DNA from: Przewalskia tangutica
Taxonomy: Eukaryota > Streptophyta > Magnoliopsida > Solanales > Solanaceae
DNA length: 64,000 nucleotides
Direction of reading: 5' to 3'
Assembly (NCBI GenBank): GCA_029844215.1
Contig: CM056721.1
Coordinates: 15,183,368-15,247,367 of the forward strand
A program made the position numbers and the translations under genes. Shown here piece after piece: positions 22,401 to 31,461 of the stretch; positions within the stretch are counted from its first letter, which is position 1; each line of letters begins with the position of its first letter. Under the pieces are notes generated by a model that was not told where the DNA came from, did not search any database, and worked only from the letters and a program-made list of their open reading frames with translations.

Positions 22401-25098
22401 CATTGCAGGACTATACACTTGATAAGCACATTGTGATTGTTATATGTGTAAATTAAGTACATAGCTTAAGTCGGTGGTATACGATAATTTAATCCGGATA
22501 AGCTGTATCAGTTTAAGCAACGTTCTTGCAACATATATGCAGAAAGACCTACCTGCATAGTCTCTTTTTTTTAAAGATAAAAAAGACTATGCAGGCAGGT
22601 CTTTCTGAGTAGTGGCAATGAACATCAAAAGAGGGAGAACAACTTTGCTTTCATTGTTGCCTGCAATCAGATTTAAGATCTTGTTCTCCACATCTTATAT
22701 ACTCTGCAGTATACCAGTGTCCTGTCTAGCATCTTATATGTTCCCAAATTATTTAATTCTGCTGCAGGTAGATGCTGCTCTAATTGCAACTGGAAGGGCT
22801 CCATTCACGAAGGGACTTGGCCTGGAAAATGTTAGTTGCATAAATGTTTATTGAGACTAACATTATAAATGTTATGACATCTCATAATATTGTTTTATAA
22901 ACAGATAAATGTTCAAACACAACGTGGATTTGTTCCTGTTGATGGCCGCATGTGTGTCATTGATGCCAACGGAGAGTTGGTAGGCATGATTAATTTTCTT
23001 TTCCTAAAAAAAAAATTCTCTAGACAATTTTCCTTCAACTCATTAGGTTTCATGGTTTGCTAGGTTCCTCACTTGTATTGCATTGGTGATGCAAATGGAA
23101 AAATGATGCTTGCACATGCTGCAAGTGCACAAGGAATCTCTGGTAACGATCTCATGTGACACCAACTGCTATGTTTATCATCAAGCAAGTTTTCCTGTAA
23201 TTGTTTAACATTTGGCCTTTCTTCTTACATAGTTGTTGAGCAAGTTACTGGAAAGGACCATGTCCTGAATCATTTAAGTATTCCTGCTGCATGCTTTACC
23301 CATCCTGAAATCAGTATGGTCGGATTAACGGAGGTACAATATCTTTTTTGGGTGTATACTAGGTGTTTCCTTGTGCACTTCCTTTACTGGTTGCATCTGG
23401 ACTATTTGCTCTTTAAATATCATCTCATTTCATGAGTTCTATAGCACTAGAAGGAAAACTTACTGTTTAACAATATTTTGCATTTTTGGGATGTTCAGCA
23501 TATATTAGAGAAATAGTTAGGTTAATGAGTCTGCTTGCATGTCGGTTCGATACTGAAAGTTGGAACTTACACAAGCCTGCCTATATTATTCACCTACATA
23601 CAATTGATGTGTATACAAACTCGCTGAAGATCTATTCTTGTTAACATTCAGTCTGTCATACTCCGTTAATCTTTTTAGTTGTCAGTTGCATTTTTTATGA
23701 AGGTTTAATAATATTTTTGCAATCTTGCAGCCTCAAGCCAGAGAAAAAGCTGAAAAGGAGGGTTTTGAGATTGGTATAGCCAAGACTAGTTTCAAGGCTA
23801 ACACAAAAGCCCTTGCTGAAAATGAAGGGGAGGGAATTGCTAAGGTGGTCATGATGAACTTTTCTAATTAATTTTTCATGGATTTTTTTATGATTGCTAG
23901 TTACTTCTTGCAGTTTGTATTTAGTTTCTGATGGCTTTAGTCTGTTTCTAGTTTCCCAAGATTAGTAGGATTGATTTTGTTCATTGAATTGTTTGTCCCA
24001 TGCAGTTGATATATAGACCTGACAATGGGGAGATCCTAGGAGTTCACATTTTTGGAATGCATGCTGCGGACCTCATTCATGAAGCATCCAATGCCATAGC
24101 TATGGGAACACGTATACAGGTAGACATTACCTTCCACTGCATTTTCCCCTCATAAGATAAACACGTATACTGGTAGACATTGCCGTTGCATTTTCCCCTC
24201 ATTAGATAAACAGTTTCGTGGAAAGATTTTCAACTGAATTGGTTAGAGGTGTTTTGGTATTGGATAAGGATTTTTTCCCCATTTTTTACTTTTTGCTTTG
24301 AGGGAGGGATGATGGAGTGGACATGTTTTCTTTCAATAATGATGTTCTGTTTCTTGGCTTGCAACCATTGCTGGAATCCAGCATCATTATTTTCATGTAA
24401 AATATAATATGTACCAGTCACACTTTTAGCAACATTATCTTATTTCGCTTTATCATTTAATCGCATCTTGCAGGACATAAAGTACGCTGTTCATGCACAT
24501 CCAACCTTGTCTGAAGTGATTGATGAACTCTTTAAGGCAGCAAAGGTAATCCCTCAGTTCTCTGTTATTGCGGGTAATATTATAGTTTTCTAGAGGATAA
24601 CATAGTTCATTTCCTCGTGAATTAAATACCGTTAATTATCCACACACACACACAAAAAAAAAAGGAATACAGTCATCTCCCTGTCAAGATGCTCCGGTGG
24701 GATATCCTGGGTTCTCCAAAATGCCATTGAAGCTAGGCTTATTCTTTAATCCCTAAATTTAGTGTATTTAGATCCTCTTGTCCTATATTTGGAAGTCATA
24801 AGCTGACCAGGTATTTGCAGAAGTGTCCCTCACACATTAATGCAGGTAAGGAGGAAATCCTCCTTAGGTTGTGAACTGAGATTCTCTGTCATTTTTAACT
24901 GGTATAATAGAGCATCTATTCTCACAAAATATCACGCACAAAAACATACTGGATAGTTTATTCACCCCTCTCCCCGTTGTATTTTATGGGTCAGATACTA
25001 TTGAAAAGGATTTTTCAGCTTTTGCAATAATATGTACATCTGGATGGCAGGTTAAAGATAACACTTCTAGTCCAGTTGCTGAGCCAGTTGCAGCTTAA
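10479..25098 (+). CDS. LPD1: dihydrolipoamide dehydrogenase, plastidial (E3 of pyruvate dehydrogenase)
   Basis: This flavoenzyme reoxidises dihydrolipoamide with NAD+ in the plastid pyruvate dehydrogenase complex. Exons: 10479-10790, 11562-11708, 20167-20301, 20401-20503, 21593-21717, 21823-21948, 22022-22102, 22768-22830, 22905-22979, 23064-23142, 23233-23333, 23731-23844, 24006-24119, 24474-24545, 25051-25098. All introns are GT..AG, and together they give 564 aa. Residues 1-~75 are Ser/Arg-rich, a chloroplast transit peptide. The FAD loop GAGVGG is at 89-94, the redox pair C120/C125 in GGTCVNRGCVPSK, the NAD loop GSGYIG at 256-261, the second FAD motif in YCIGDANGK, and the catalytic His534-Glu539 in HAHPTLSE. 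No coding damage was seen despite 8.5 kb of intron 2. Plastid rather than mitochondrial type is judged from the transit peptide and the sequence. Confidence 0.93.
11679..11852 (+). repeat. tandem duplication across the LPD exon 2/intron 2 border
   Basis: Copy 1 (11679-11740) contains the last ~30 bases of exon 2 and the splice donor. Copy 2 (11741-11808) repeats it but has CTGCAGTTG in place of the donor CTACAGGTA. Copy 3 (11809-11852) repeats only the intron half (TCTGCAGTTGTTTCTTATTC). Copies 2 and 3 are nearly identical, so the last step is the most recent. Confidence 0.8.
12043..12242 (-). repeat. truncated second LTR of the gypsy element
   Basis: This matches 13007-13206 almost base for base, then the similarity stops at about 12242, where the deletion joint lies. 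It is the outer end of the 3' LTR and still abuts the target duplication. Confidence 0.85.
12395..12893 (-). pseudogene. gypsy gag remnant
   Basis: Two minus-strand frames form one broken gag. The first (12893 downward) holds MDNQPPNQNGANNEVPEHVD and a stretch up to SLGDYVTRVLG. A frameshift near 12650-12700 leads to NNFEIKPVILSMIQ, FGGLPSEDPHMHI and the gag core FKYNGVTDDAIRLKLFPFSL..AKSWLNSLP. These are the typical Retrotrans_gag motifs of Athila/Tat elements. The C-terminus is missing at the deletion joint near 12300-12390. Confidence 0.8.
13007..14223 (-). repeat. complete LTR of the gypsy element (1217 bp)
   Basis: On the minus strand it begins TGTTAAGCG and ends CGCCCAACA, directly followed by the primer-binding region. 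Its first 200 plus-strand bases match 12043-12242 with only a few differences, so the insertion is fairly young. Confidence 0.85.
14263..14404 (+). repeat. 5' LTR of the copia element in LPD intron 2
   Basis: 142 bp from TGTTAGAATAGG to TTTTCTCACA. It carries the TATA-like TATAAATAG at about 14333-14341. It matches the 3' LTR at 19192 with about a dozen differences and small indels. Confidence 0.85.
14847..19174 (+). pseudogene. copia gag-pol polyprotein, many breaks
   Basis: Domains are in the canonical order. Gag runs 14847-15554 (start MSFGSDIFGS; NYLAWASSVELWC) with a stop at 15069. Two CCHC zinc knuckles lie at about 15620-15750 (CSYCHRFGHTREVC and CIHCDKFGHIRDIC). The protease has WIVDSGVSDH at about 15960. 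Integrase fragments run from 16330 (LGHPSMFKLQ, FIDDFSK) to 17518 and are split by a LINE insertion. Reverse transcriptase lies at about 17830-18290, where the active-site motif is YVDG instead of YVDD. RNase H runs 18420-19174 (CDNKAALHIASNP). Stops and frameshifts occur throughout, so no active protein is possible. Confidence 0.85.
16946..17222 (+). mobile_element. 5'-truncated RTE LINE tail inside the copia integrase
   Basis: The stretch matches the 3' ends at 26190-26803 and 38230-38520 (GCTTTAAATTTCTTG, TCTTAAGCCGAGGGTCTTTC, ACTCTACCC, then GTTGTTGTA). It interrupts the copia integrase frame between IQNQIP and YSIVYPQS. The flanks CAGAATCAAATTCCA and CAGATTCTATATTCCA look like a decayed target duplication. 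Confidence 0.8.
19192..19323 (+). repeat. 3' LTR of the copia element in LPD intron 2
   Basis: 132 bp with the same ends and the same CTATAAATAG box as the 5' LTR. Confidence 0.85.
20770..20967 (+). repeat. 77-bp direct repeat in LPD intron 4
   Basis: Copies at 20770-20846 and 20891-20967, starting TTAGTAAGACTTGG and ending GATTAGGTGCA, appear identical and are separated by 44 bp. Perfect identity points to a recent event. Confidence 0.85.
21344..21532 (+). mobile_element. tRNA-derived SINE in LPD intron 4
   Basis: The head GCCCCAGGGCTTTAGTCTAG followed by CGGTAAGAG resembles a pol III A box. GGGTACGAACCC at about 21403 resembles a B box. The tail ends GTTATAAAAAAA. The flanks ATGTATATAC (21334-21343) and ATGTGTCTAC (21533-21542) match at 8 of 10 positions and are a likely target duplication. 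The family name is not determined. Confidence 0.65.
22540..22607. repeat. foldback inverted repeat in LPD intron 7
   Basis: The left arm, starting CAGAAAGACCTACCTGCATA, and the right arm, ending CAGGTCTTTCTG, pair over about 29 bp with one substitution and one indel around a short A/T-rich loop. It lies in transcribed intron sequence, so the RNA can form a long hairpin. Origin unknown; possibly the collapsed ends of a small DNA transposon. Confidence 0.75.
24108..24211 (+). repeat. tandem duplication across the LPD exon 13/intron 13 border
   Basis: Copy 1 (24108-24160) holds the last 12 bases of exon 13 plus donor ACAG|GTAGAC. Copy 2 (24161-24211) repeats it as ATACTG|GTAGAC, still with a GT. 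Use of the second donor would add 53 nt and bring an early in-frame stop. Confidence 0.8.
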
Positions 25099-26189
25099 GT
25101 TTCAAGAAGCCGCTGCGATGGGTTCATAATTTATAGGATTTTGCATGAATCTGATTGGCGCTTGTTGGCTCGATTTTCACATGTTGTGCAATAGTCTAGA
25201 AAGAAGTTTCTTGTTCAACCTTTCTACAAGCGCGCATAGTTGCCTAAATGAGTTTGAGGGAGATTCAGTTTTGTTTTCTAGTCTGCTAGCGTTTAAAGCT
25301 TGTGGTATTATATATATATAGGTTGCAGTTGGAAACAAGCAACAATATATGGAAAGTGATATTTTTATCTGGACATTGACATTGTATAACCTTTTAAGTT
25401 ACAATTATTTAGTCATGCATTGAGCAACGAAATGGAATGTGATATTCGTCTTGATATTGACATTGACCTATAAGTTGCTGTAAGTGTAATCTATTATGGG
25501 CTCCGCAAATATGCTTCATATAATGATGGCTATCTTTAGAAGCTTTCAGGTGAGTCGTACGCACAGATCACTATCAAGTTCACAGTCTCAAACTTGGTAG
25601 GCAGAAATTCTTCTACCCCATCAAGGCAAGCAAGGTATCATAAGCAAGGGACAATGCACAATGTGTCCTTTGATACTGGTAACTACAAGGCGTAGTATTC
25701 AGTATTCAATATTTATATTGTGTTCCATGTCTATAACGTTTAGTTGGACCCAATGATTTCATGCTACATAAGCCTACATGTCAAAACGAAGAAAATGTAT
25801 CTACGTTCATACTTACACCAAATGGTCTCACTTCACCAAGTCATCGTCAGCAATTAGCACACCAAATGGTCTCACTTCACCAAGTAATCGTCAGCAATTA
25901 GCCTTTTATCCCTTGACGTTAGAGGGCGCGTTCCTTTCTTGTCTTGACTAAAAACTTTCTTTATTCTCATTGAAGCAGGGCAAGGTTTTATATATAGGGC
26001 CAACTACAGTTTGATTTTCCCTATTGACCTGTTTGCAGAAATCAAATAAATATTAAAAAAGAAATTCTATATTCCCATTCATATATTATAGAAGAATGTA
26101 TAATGAAAATCTTCGGTGAGAGCAGCTTATAAGATATAGTAAAGCACTACTATTAGCATCATCATTCACATTCTGGTATTGTACACAGA
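25099..26189 (+). other. 3' UTR of LPD and intergenic DNA
   Basis: No gene. The 3' UTR probably spans the first few hundred bases; no strong AATAAA signal was seen. A 44-bp tandem repeat (ACACCAAATGGTCTCACTTC...) lies at 25815-25902. Confidence 0.4.
25815..25902. repeat. 44-bp tandem repeat, two copies
   Basis: Both copies begin ACACCAAATGGTCTC and end CAGCAATTAGC; they differ at one base (AAGTCATCG / AAGTAATCG). Confidence 0.85.
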
Positions 26190-26803
26190 TGTCCAGTGCG
26201 GAGGTGTGAGAGGTTGGCTATAGACGGATTCAAGAGGTGTGGGAGGTTGGTCAAAGAAGTATTGGGGAGAAGTGATTAGACGGGATATAGCGCAGGTGCA
26301 ACTTACTGAGGATATGGCCTTAGATTGGGGGTTGTGGAGGACACAGATTAGGGCAGTAGGTAGTCGAGTGTAGTCCTCTTTACGCTTACAAAATGATAGT
26401 ATAGTGTTATTATTGTAGGCTCGATTAGTTTGTCACACTTATAGGTGCATTATTGCTCTATAGTAGTTTGATTTCTGCTGCTATGTGTTCTTTAATTTTA
26501 TTTATTTATCTTATTTAGTTGTGTTAGCTACAATGCGTTATCATTGCGTATTTGATTTTTACAAAGAATGTGTTACCATTGCGTATTTGATTTTTACTAT
26601 CTGTCCTATCTGCATGTCCACAATACTTTAATTTCTCGTCTGACCGTTTCTCATACTTTGTTTTGCCTGATTATGTCTTGTCTTGAGCCGAGAGTCTTTC
26701 GAAAACCGTCGCTCTACCTACCAAGGTGGAGGTGAGTTCTGTGTACATCCTACTCTCTCCAGGTCTCACATTGTGGTATTCAATGGGTATATTGTTGTTG
26801 TAA
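26190..26803 (+). mobile_element. 5'-truncated RTE-type LINE
   Basis: It matches the 3' part of the LINE at 35925-38520. It opens in the last coding segment (GTCCAGTGCGGAGGTG..) and runs through the 3' UTR (CTTGAGCCGAGAGTCTTTCG) to the tail ATTGTTGTTGTAAG. The element ends only ~40 bp upstream of the SAR1 TATA box, so it forms part of that promoter region. Confidence 0.8.
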
Positions 26804-27048
26804 GGGGGCGTTTGGTTTGACTAGGGTTGGGCACCCACCTATATATGAAGACAAAAACAAACCTTACCATAATTTTTTTCTCTCTCTACGGCAGACAGGT
26901 GCTAGCGTTTCGAGGAGGAGGAAGAAGACAATCAAAGCACTTCTCCTTGAAAATCAATTCCCACACATTTCTAACTCTTACTTTTTTCGTAGATCAATCC
27001 ATCCTCAATCATTGGGCTTTGATTGGGCTCTTTCGGATCGGATCAAGG
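26804..27048 (+). promoter_or_regulatory. core promoter and 5' UTR of SAR1
   Basis: A TATA box (ACCTATATATGAAG) lies at about 26837-26850 with transcript start expected ~30 bp on, leaving a ~170-bp leader. Upstream of the TATA box is LINE sequence. Confidence 0.55.
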
Positions 27049-29450
27049 ATGTTCTTGGTAGATTGGTTCTATGGAATTCTGGCAACCCTAGGTTTATGGC
27101 AAAAAGAGGCTAAGATCTTGTTTTTGGGCCTCGATAATGCCGGCAAAACCACCTTGCTCCATATGTTGAAAGATGAGGTATTTTTTTCTGTTTAATTTAC
27201 CCGTTTATTATACAATTTGTGCGGTTTTAATTTCAATTTACATATCTAGATGTGATTATATGTATAAAAGGTAGATGTACCTTCCCCGGACCCCACTTGT
27301 GTAATTACACTGATTATGTTGTTGTTGTTTATTATATATATTAGAATCACTCTATGTAATTAGTTGATTTTTTTCTGAATTGAGCTTCATTTGATTATCA
27401 GAATTCTCGATTTTTCACCTGAAATTGAATTCGCTCTTGTGTCTTTTTTGGGTATTATTGTTACTAGGAAGGAATTATCGTTTTGAATAGTTTGAGAAGA
27501 CTTGTTTTTAGGTTATTGGTTATTTTGTAATTTTGAATCTGAAAATTGAGGGTTATGGAATTGTGGCAGAGATTGGTTCAACATCAGCCAACACAATACC
27601 CAACATCAGAGGAGCTTAGTATTGGAAAGATCAAGTTCAAAGCATTTGACTTGGGTGGTCATCAGATTGCTCGCCGTGTTTGGAAAGATTATTATGCTAA
27701 GGTATGTTGCTTTTTGTTTCTCTTCTTGTCCTAATTTAGATGATTGACTTGCAAATGGTGTATTCCTTGTTTCTTTGGGTAGTTTTTATTGGTTGATACC
27801 TGATTGTATTGTGTTAAGCAGTGGTGCTCTTTTGTTCTATACTTGCAAAGCTATCCTTCTTACGGGAATATGCAATTAGTGTTTGTTTTCTTAGATTTAT
27901 GTAGTGATGTCATTTGCATGCTCAATTAGATTTCATGGTCTTAAAATTGACAATTCAGTGTTAAACAAATGATGAGTTATTTACTGGAGACAGAATTCTA
28001 TCAAGTGCATCTTCTCAAAAAAGAATTCTATCAAGTGCATCTTCTCAAAAAAGAATTCTATCAAGTGCCTTACAGGGGGATTTTTCTTAAGATGCTTTTA
28101 CAAAAAGTTCTGATATCAATATAGATATCCTCAACATGTATTAAGAAATTCTCTAATATTCTTAACAAAGAATACTTTAGCCTATATTAAATTTAAATTC
28201 AGATTATTGCTATTTGATTCGTGGGAGGCATGATTTGGGAGTTCACTGATAGCACCTTTCTTTTTTTCCAAGGGGTGTTTCAATAGTACCTCTCCATACA
28301 CATAAATTTATCTTAGCTGATGCTGAACTTCATTTGGGAAATTCTTTTTGAATCTTTATATGGAAAACATGGGTATAAATCTCTTGTTTTTTTAAAGTTT
28401 TTAGCTACCCAAGGAGTAGCTTTTGACTGGCTACACCCATTTCTCCTGCAACGAGGAGTGTGGACATCACATGGAAAACACACCCAGTGTTAAAGACGTG
28501 AATAATTACTCTCTTTCCAATTGCTTTCTCTTCTGCTTTGTCTTCTCTACTCATAGCCACTTTCTTAAAATGACTAGCTTAAGATCTTTTATCCATATTT
28601 GAGCAAGTTAGCTCTATTCTTAATTTTCTTCTAATAATATTTTTACTAATTATTTCCATTATCATTGTTATTTTTACAAATTCTTAGAATTAACATTACT
28701 GATGTCATATTAATATTGATTTTACTCAATTGAATTTTCTATAGATCACCTTAATTTGGTGAATATTAAGATGAAAAGAAACTATGTAATTGCAGATTTG
28801 CTTATTTCACTTGTCCTGCAATGGTGTACCTTTGAAGCTTGTCCGGTGGGCATTTTTGAGTATGACATACTACTCGATGTAAACAATAGAGGGAATTAAT
28901 GATGCTATTCCTTTCTTAATGACCATTGTTTATACTTCTGTTTCCAAAACTACATTTTACTAGACCTGATCTAAGTTTGTATTTCGACTTCTGAAATGCA
29001 TGAAACATTTGGCTCTTATGTTATATTTGGCAAAATCAAGAATTAGGAAAGGGAATTTTGCTCCTGCATGGATCTTAATTTGACTATTTTCTGGTGTTGT
29101 GCTTATTGTAACATGCCATTTTTCTGAAGGTGGATGCTGTTGTATACTTGGTGGACTCCTACGACAAAGAAAGGTTTGCCGAGTCTAAGAAAGAGCTGGA
29201 TGCTCTCCTCTCTGACGAGTCCTTGGCCACTGTTCCTTTTCTTATATTGGGTAACAAGATAGACATCCCTTATGCTGCCTCAGAAGATGAACTGCGTTAC
29301 CATTTGGGGCTAACAGGCGTCACCACTGGCCAAGGGAAGGTAAACCTTGCAGACTCCAATGTCCGTCCACTTGAGGTGTTCATGTGCAGCATAGTCCGCA
29401 AAATGGGATATGGGGAAGGCTTCAGGTGGCTGTCTCAGTACATCAAGTAA
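27049..29450 (+). CDS. SAR1: SAR1 small GTPase (COPII coat initiation)
   Basis: SAR1 starts COPII vesicle budding at the ER: once Sec12 loads it with GTP, its N-terminal helix enters the membrane and recruits Sec23/24. Exons are 27049-27177, 27570-27701 and 29130-29450 with GT..AG introns, giving 193 aa, the normal family length. The N-terminus MFLVDWFYG is the SAR1 membrane-insertion helix. P-loop GLDNAGKT is at 27-34, switch II DLGGH at 70-74 (His74 is the catalytic histidine), and NKID at 129-132. The ending SQYIK is typical of plant SAR1. The start is fixed by the MFLVDW motif; an upstream open frame in the leader does not encode SAR1 sequence. The gene looks intact. Confidence 0.95.
27265..27330 (+). 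mobile_element. LINE 3'-tail scrap in SAR1 intron 1
   Basis: About 65 bp (AGGTAGATGTACCTTCCCCG...GATTATGTTGTTGTTG) match the very 3' end of the RTE LINEs in this window. Confidence 0.6.
27991..28069. repeat. 30-bp tandem repeat in SAR1 intron 2
   Basis: 2.6 copies of a unit starting GAATTCTATCAAGTGCATC and ending CTCAAAAAA, at 27993, 28023 and 28053. Confidence 0.85.
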
Positions 29451-29964
29451 TTGGTCTTGGAAGTGACATTTGTTATTCTGTTTTCAAGTCTTATTTTTGT
29501 ACTGGATAAGTTGAAGATGTCTGTTTATCTCTATGGGCTATATAGTTTCTGTTTTTCCCCAGGTTTTCAGTGAAACAGTAAAAACCGATGTTCTATGACA
29601 TATATGTCTAGTCTACATTTTTCTGTTCATTCATAGTTATTCCCTCTTTTCCGTTTTAGCTCTTTGAAGTGTGTTCTTATTCGTCTCAATTATTGTATGT
29701 TCCAAAGAGAAAAAGTAAACTAGTGGTGGGTAGTTCACTACTAAATACCAATAGTAGTCAAGATATTCATCTCCTACTCACTTGCAGATCCAGATGAGCA
29801 GAAAAAGTCCAGCCGTTGATTTAACTTGTTACGGCAAGACTGCTATATATATTGTCATCAGGTAGCTTTCTGCCTATATTATACAAGTGTTCAACAAAGT
29901 TTATTTGTCTATATTGGGTTTGGGAACAATTAACTAAACCTATATCCTGTTCTCATCACAAGTT
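29451..29964 (+). other. SAR1 3' UTR and intergenic DNA
   Basis: No gene. The first ~200 bp are the likely 3' UTR. Nothing else recognised. Confidence 0.4.
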
Positions 29965-30374
29965 ATTCGTTGTGATCTTCTGTACTTTTCAGCCTTTACC
30001 CAGCTGAAAAGTTTTTTCGTCCATTGAGATAATGTTTACAAGCTTCTTCTTTTTTTTTTTTAAACGATTGTTTCTTAAAAAAAGAAACGATTGTTTCTAT
30101 TAGGGGGCAGGGGGAGGGGATTACAAGACGGTAAATCGAAAAAAATGGTCATGCTCTTTAAATGGTCACATGTCTTTTAAACATTCTTTCTACCAAGCTA
30201 CTCTCAAACCTTAAAAAAAGATTGTTTCTATTCGTTGTGATCTTCTGTACTTTTCAGCCTTTACCCAGCTGAAAAGTCTTTTCGTCCATTGAGATAATGT
30301 TTACAAGCTTCTTTTTTTTTTAAGGATTGTTTCTATTAGGGGGCAGGGGAGGAATTACAAGGCGGTAAATTGAA
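29965..30374. repeat. direct repeat pair (about 140-175 bp) ending in SINE-like sequence
   Basis: Copy 1 (29965-30140) and copy 2 (30230-30374) share ATTCGTTGTGATCTTCTGTA through a T-run to GGGGGCAGGGG and CGGTAAAT. Copy 1 has an extra small inverted repeat (CGATTGTTTCTTAAAAAAAG AAACG) near 30064-30090. Confidence 0.75.
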
Positions 30375-30412
30375 CCCTTACCAACAAGGTTAGTCAACCA
30401 ACTAAGCTACTT
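30312..30412 (-). mobile_element. tRNA-derived SINE fragment
   Basis: On the minus strand it reads AGTAGCTTAGTTGGTTG (A-box-like), then GGTAAGGGTTCAATTT (B-box-like), and later CTAATAGAAACAATCC with an A-run, which is the SINE plan of tRNA-like head and A-rich tail. Target duplications were not resolved. Confidence 0.5.
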
Positions 30413-30657
30413 AAGATTTCCCAAAATAGACGATCCGATTAGATATTACAAGCTAGATATGCACACCGGGTTTTTTCTACCAATAACATACCCAGTTTTT
30501 TCGACCAAAAAGTTGTATATACAACATCTGCAAAGTACCTAAGAATATTCAGCTACTAGATCAAGACTTTGATTTGTGTTGCTATGTAAACTCGTAAGCT
30601 CATGTTTTTATTTTGAACGGCATATAAGTAAATACAACACACACACATATAACATCT

Positions 30658-30730
30658 GGGGATGTAGCTCAGATGGTAGAGCGCTCGCTTAGCATGCGAG
30701 AGGTACGGGGATCGATACCCCGCATCTCCA
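30658..30730 (+). tRNA. tRNA-Ala (AGC)
   Basis: 73-nt uninterrupted cloverleaf. Acceptor GGGGATG pairs with CATCTCC (one G-U), the D arm includes TAGCTCAGATGGTAGAGC, the anticodon stem CTCGC/GCGAG encloses loop TTAGCAT with anticodon AGC at 30691-30693, and the T arm is CGGGG-ATCGATA-CCCCG. The discriminator is A. A T-run (CTTTTC) right after gives a pol III stop. It looks functional. Confidence 0.97.
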
Positions 30731-31461
30731 CTTTTCTTCATTTTCCCCTCAAATTCGAACTATGAAAATTCAACAAAAAAGGGAAACGAGAGAAAATACC
30801 CATTGGCCATTTCTTCACTTATCAAAAGAAGAAAAAAGACCCCATTTGATCTTTTAACCTTTTTTTTTTTTACTCTTGTTATTACATCAATTGAAGAGAA
30901 ATACAGCAACAGGATATGGAACCTAGAATTGGTGACTTACACACCTAGCACATTTCTTTCCATTCTCCTCTTCTACCCTATGTCTCAACTATAACATTAC
31001 TGACATAACTCACAAAATACTATATCAGTAACTCAACCTATTATTACTTTCAACTTCCCAGAAAAACAAAAAAAAAGTGAGACAAAACAGTTAAAATCAC
31101 AAGGGAATAAAAGCCAGGAAAAATGGCTCAACCAAATTCCAGTCTCAGAGCTAAGGCCAGTTAAAATCACAAGGGAATAAAAGCCAGGAAAAATGGCTCA
31201 ACCAAATTCCAGTCTCAGAGCTAAGGCCACATAGAGCTCGCTGTTTTACTTTAGACTTGCATCATACTGTCTAAAATGCAAAGTGGGGCTCTTTCGAGTT
31301 CAATTAACTTTCATGTTTTCAAAGTCCAAAGAAGGCGAAAATCCCTTCAATATGTTTCTTTCTCCTTGGGGATTATTGCCATTCATTGATTTCGTTGCAG
31401 AAAACGAGATCGATTAGAAATAGCTGTTAAGGACTAGCCACATGATGAAGTCAACAAATGA
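30731..31461. other. intergenic DNA, 3' side of the PPR gene
   Basis: No gene. It holds a 70-bp tandem duplication at 31088-31228 and T- and A-rich runs. The right-hand part is the probable 3' UTR of the minus-strand PPR gene. Confidence 0.45.
31088..31228. repeat. 70-bp tandem duplication, two near-identical copies
   Basis: The unit starts CAGTTAAAATCACAAGGG and ends GAGCTAAGGC; copies begin at 31088 and 31158 and appear identical, so it is recent. It may lie in the PPR transcript's 3' UTR. Confidence 0.9.

Noticed and set aside
26817..27113. Open frames in the SAR1 leader
   Set aside because: They are out of frame with or upstream of the MFLVDWFYG start and encode nothing known; treated as 5' UTR.
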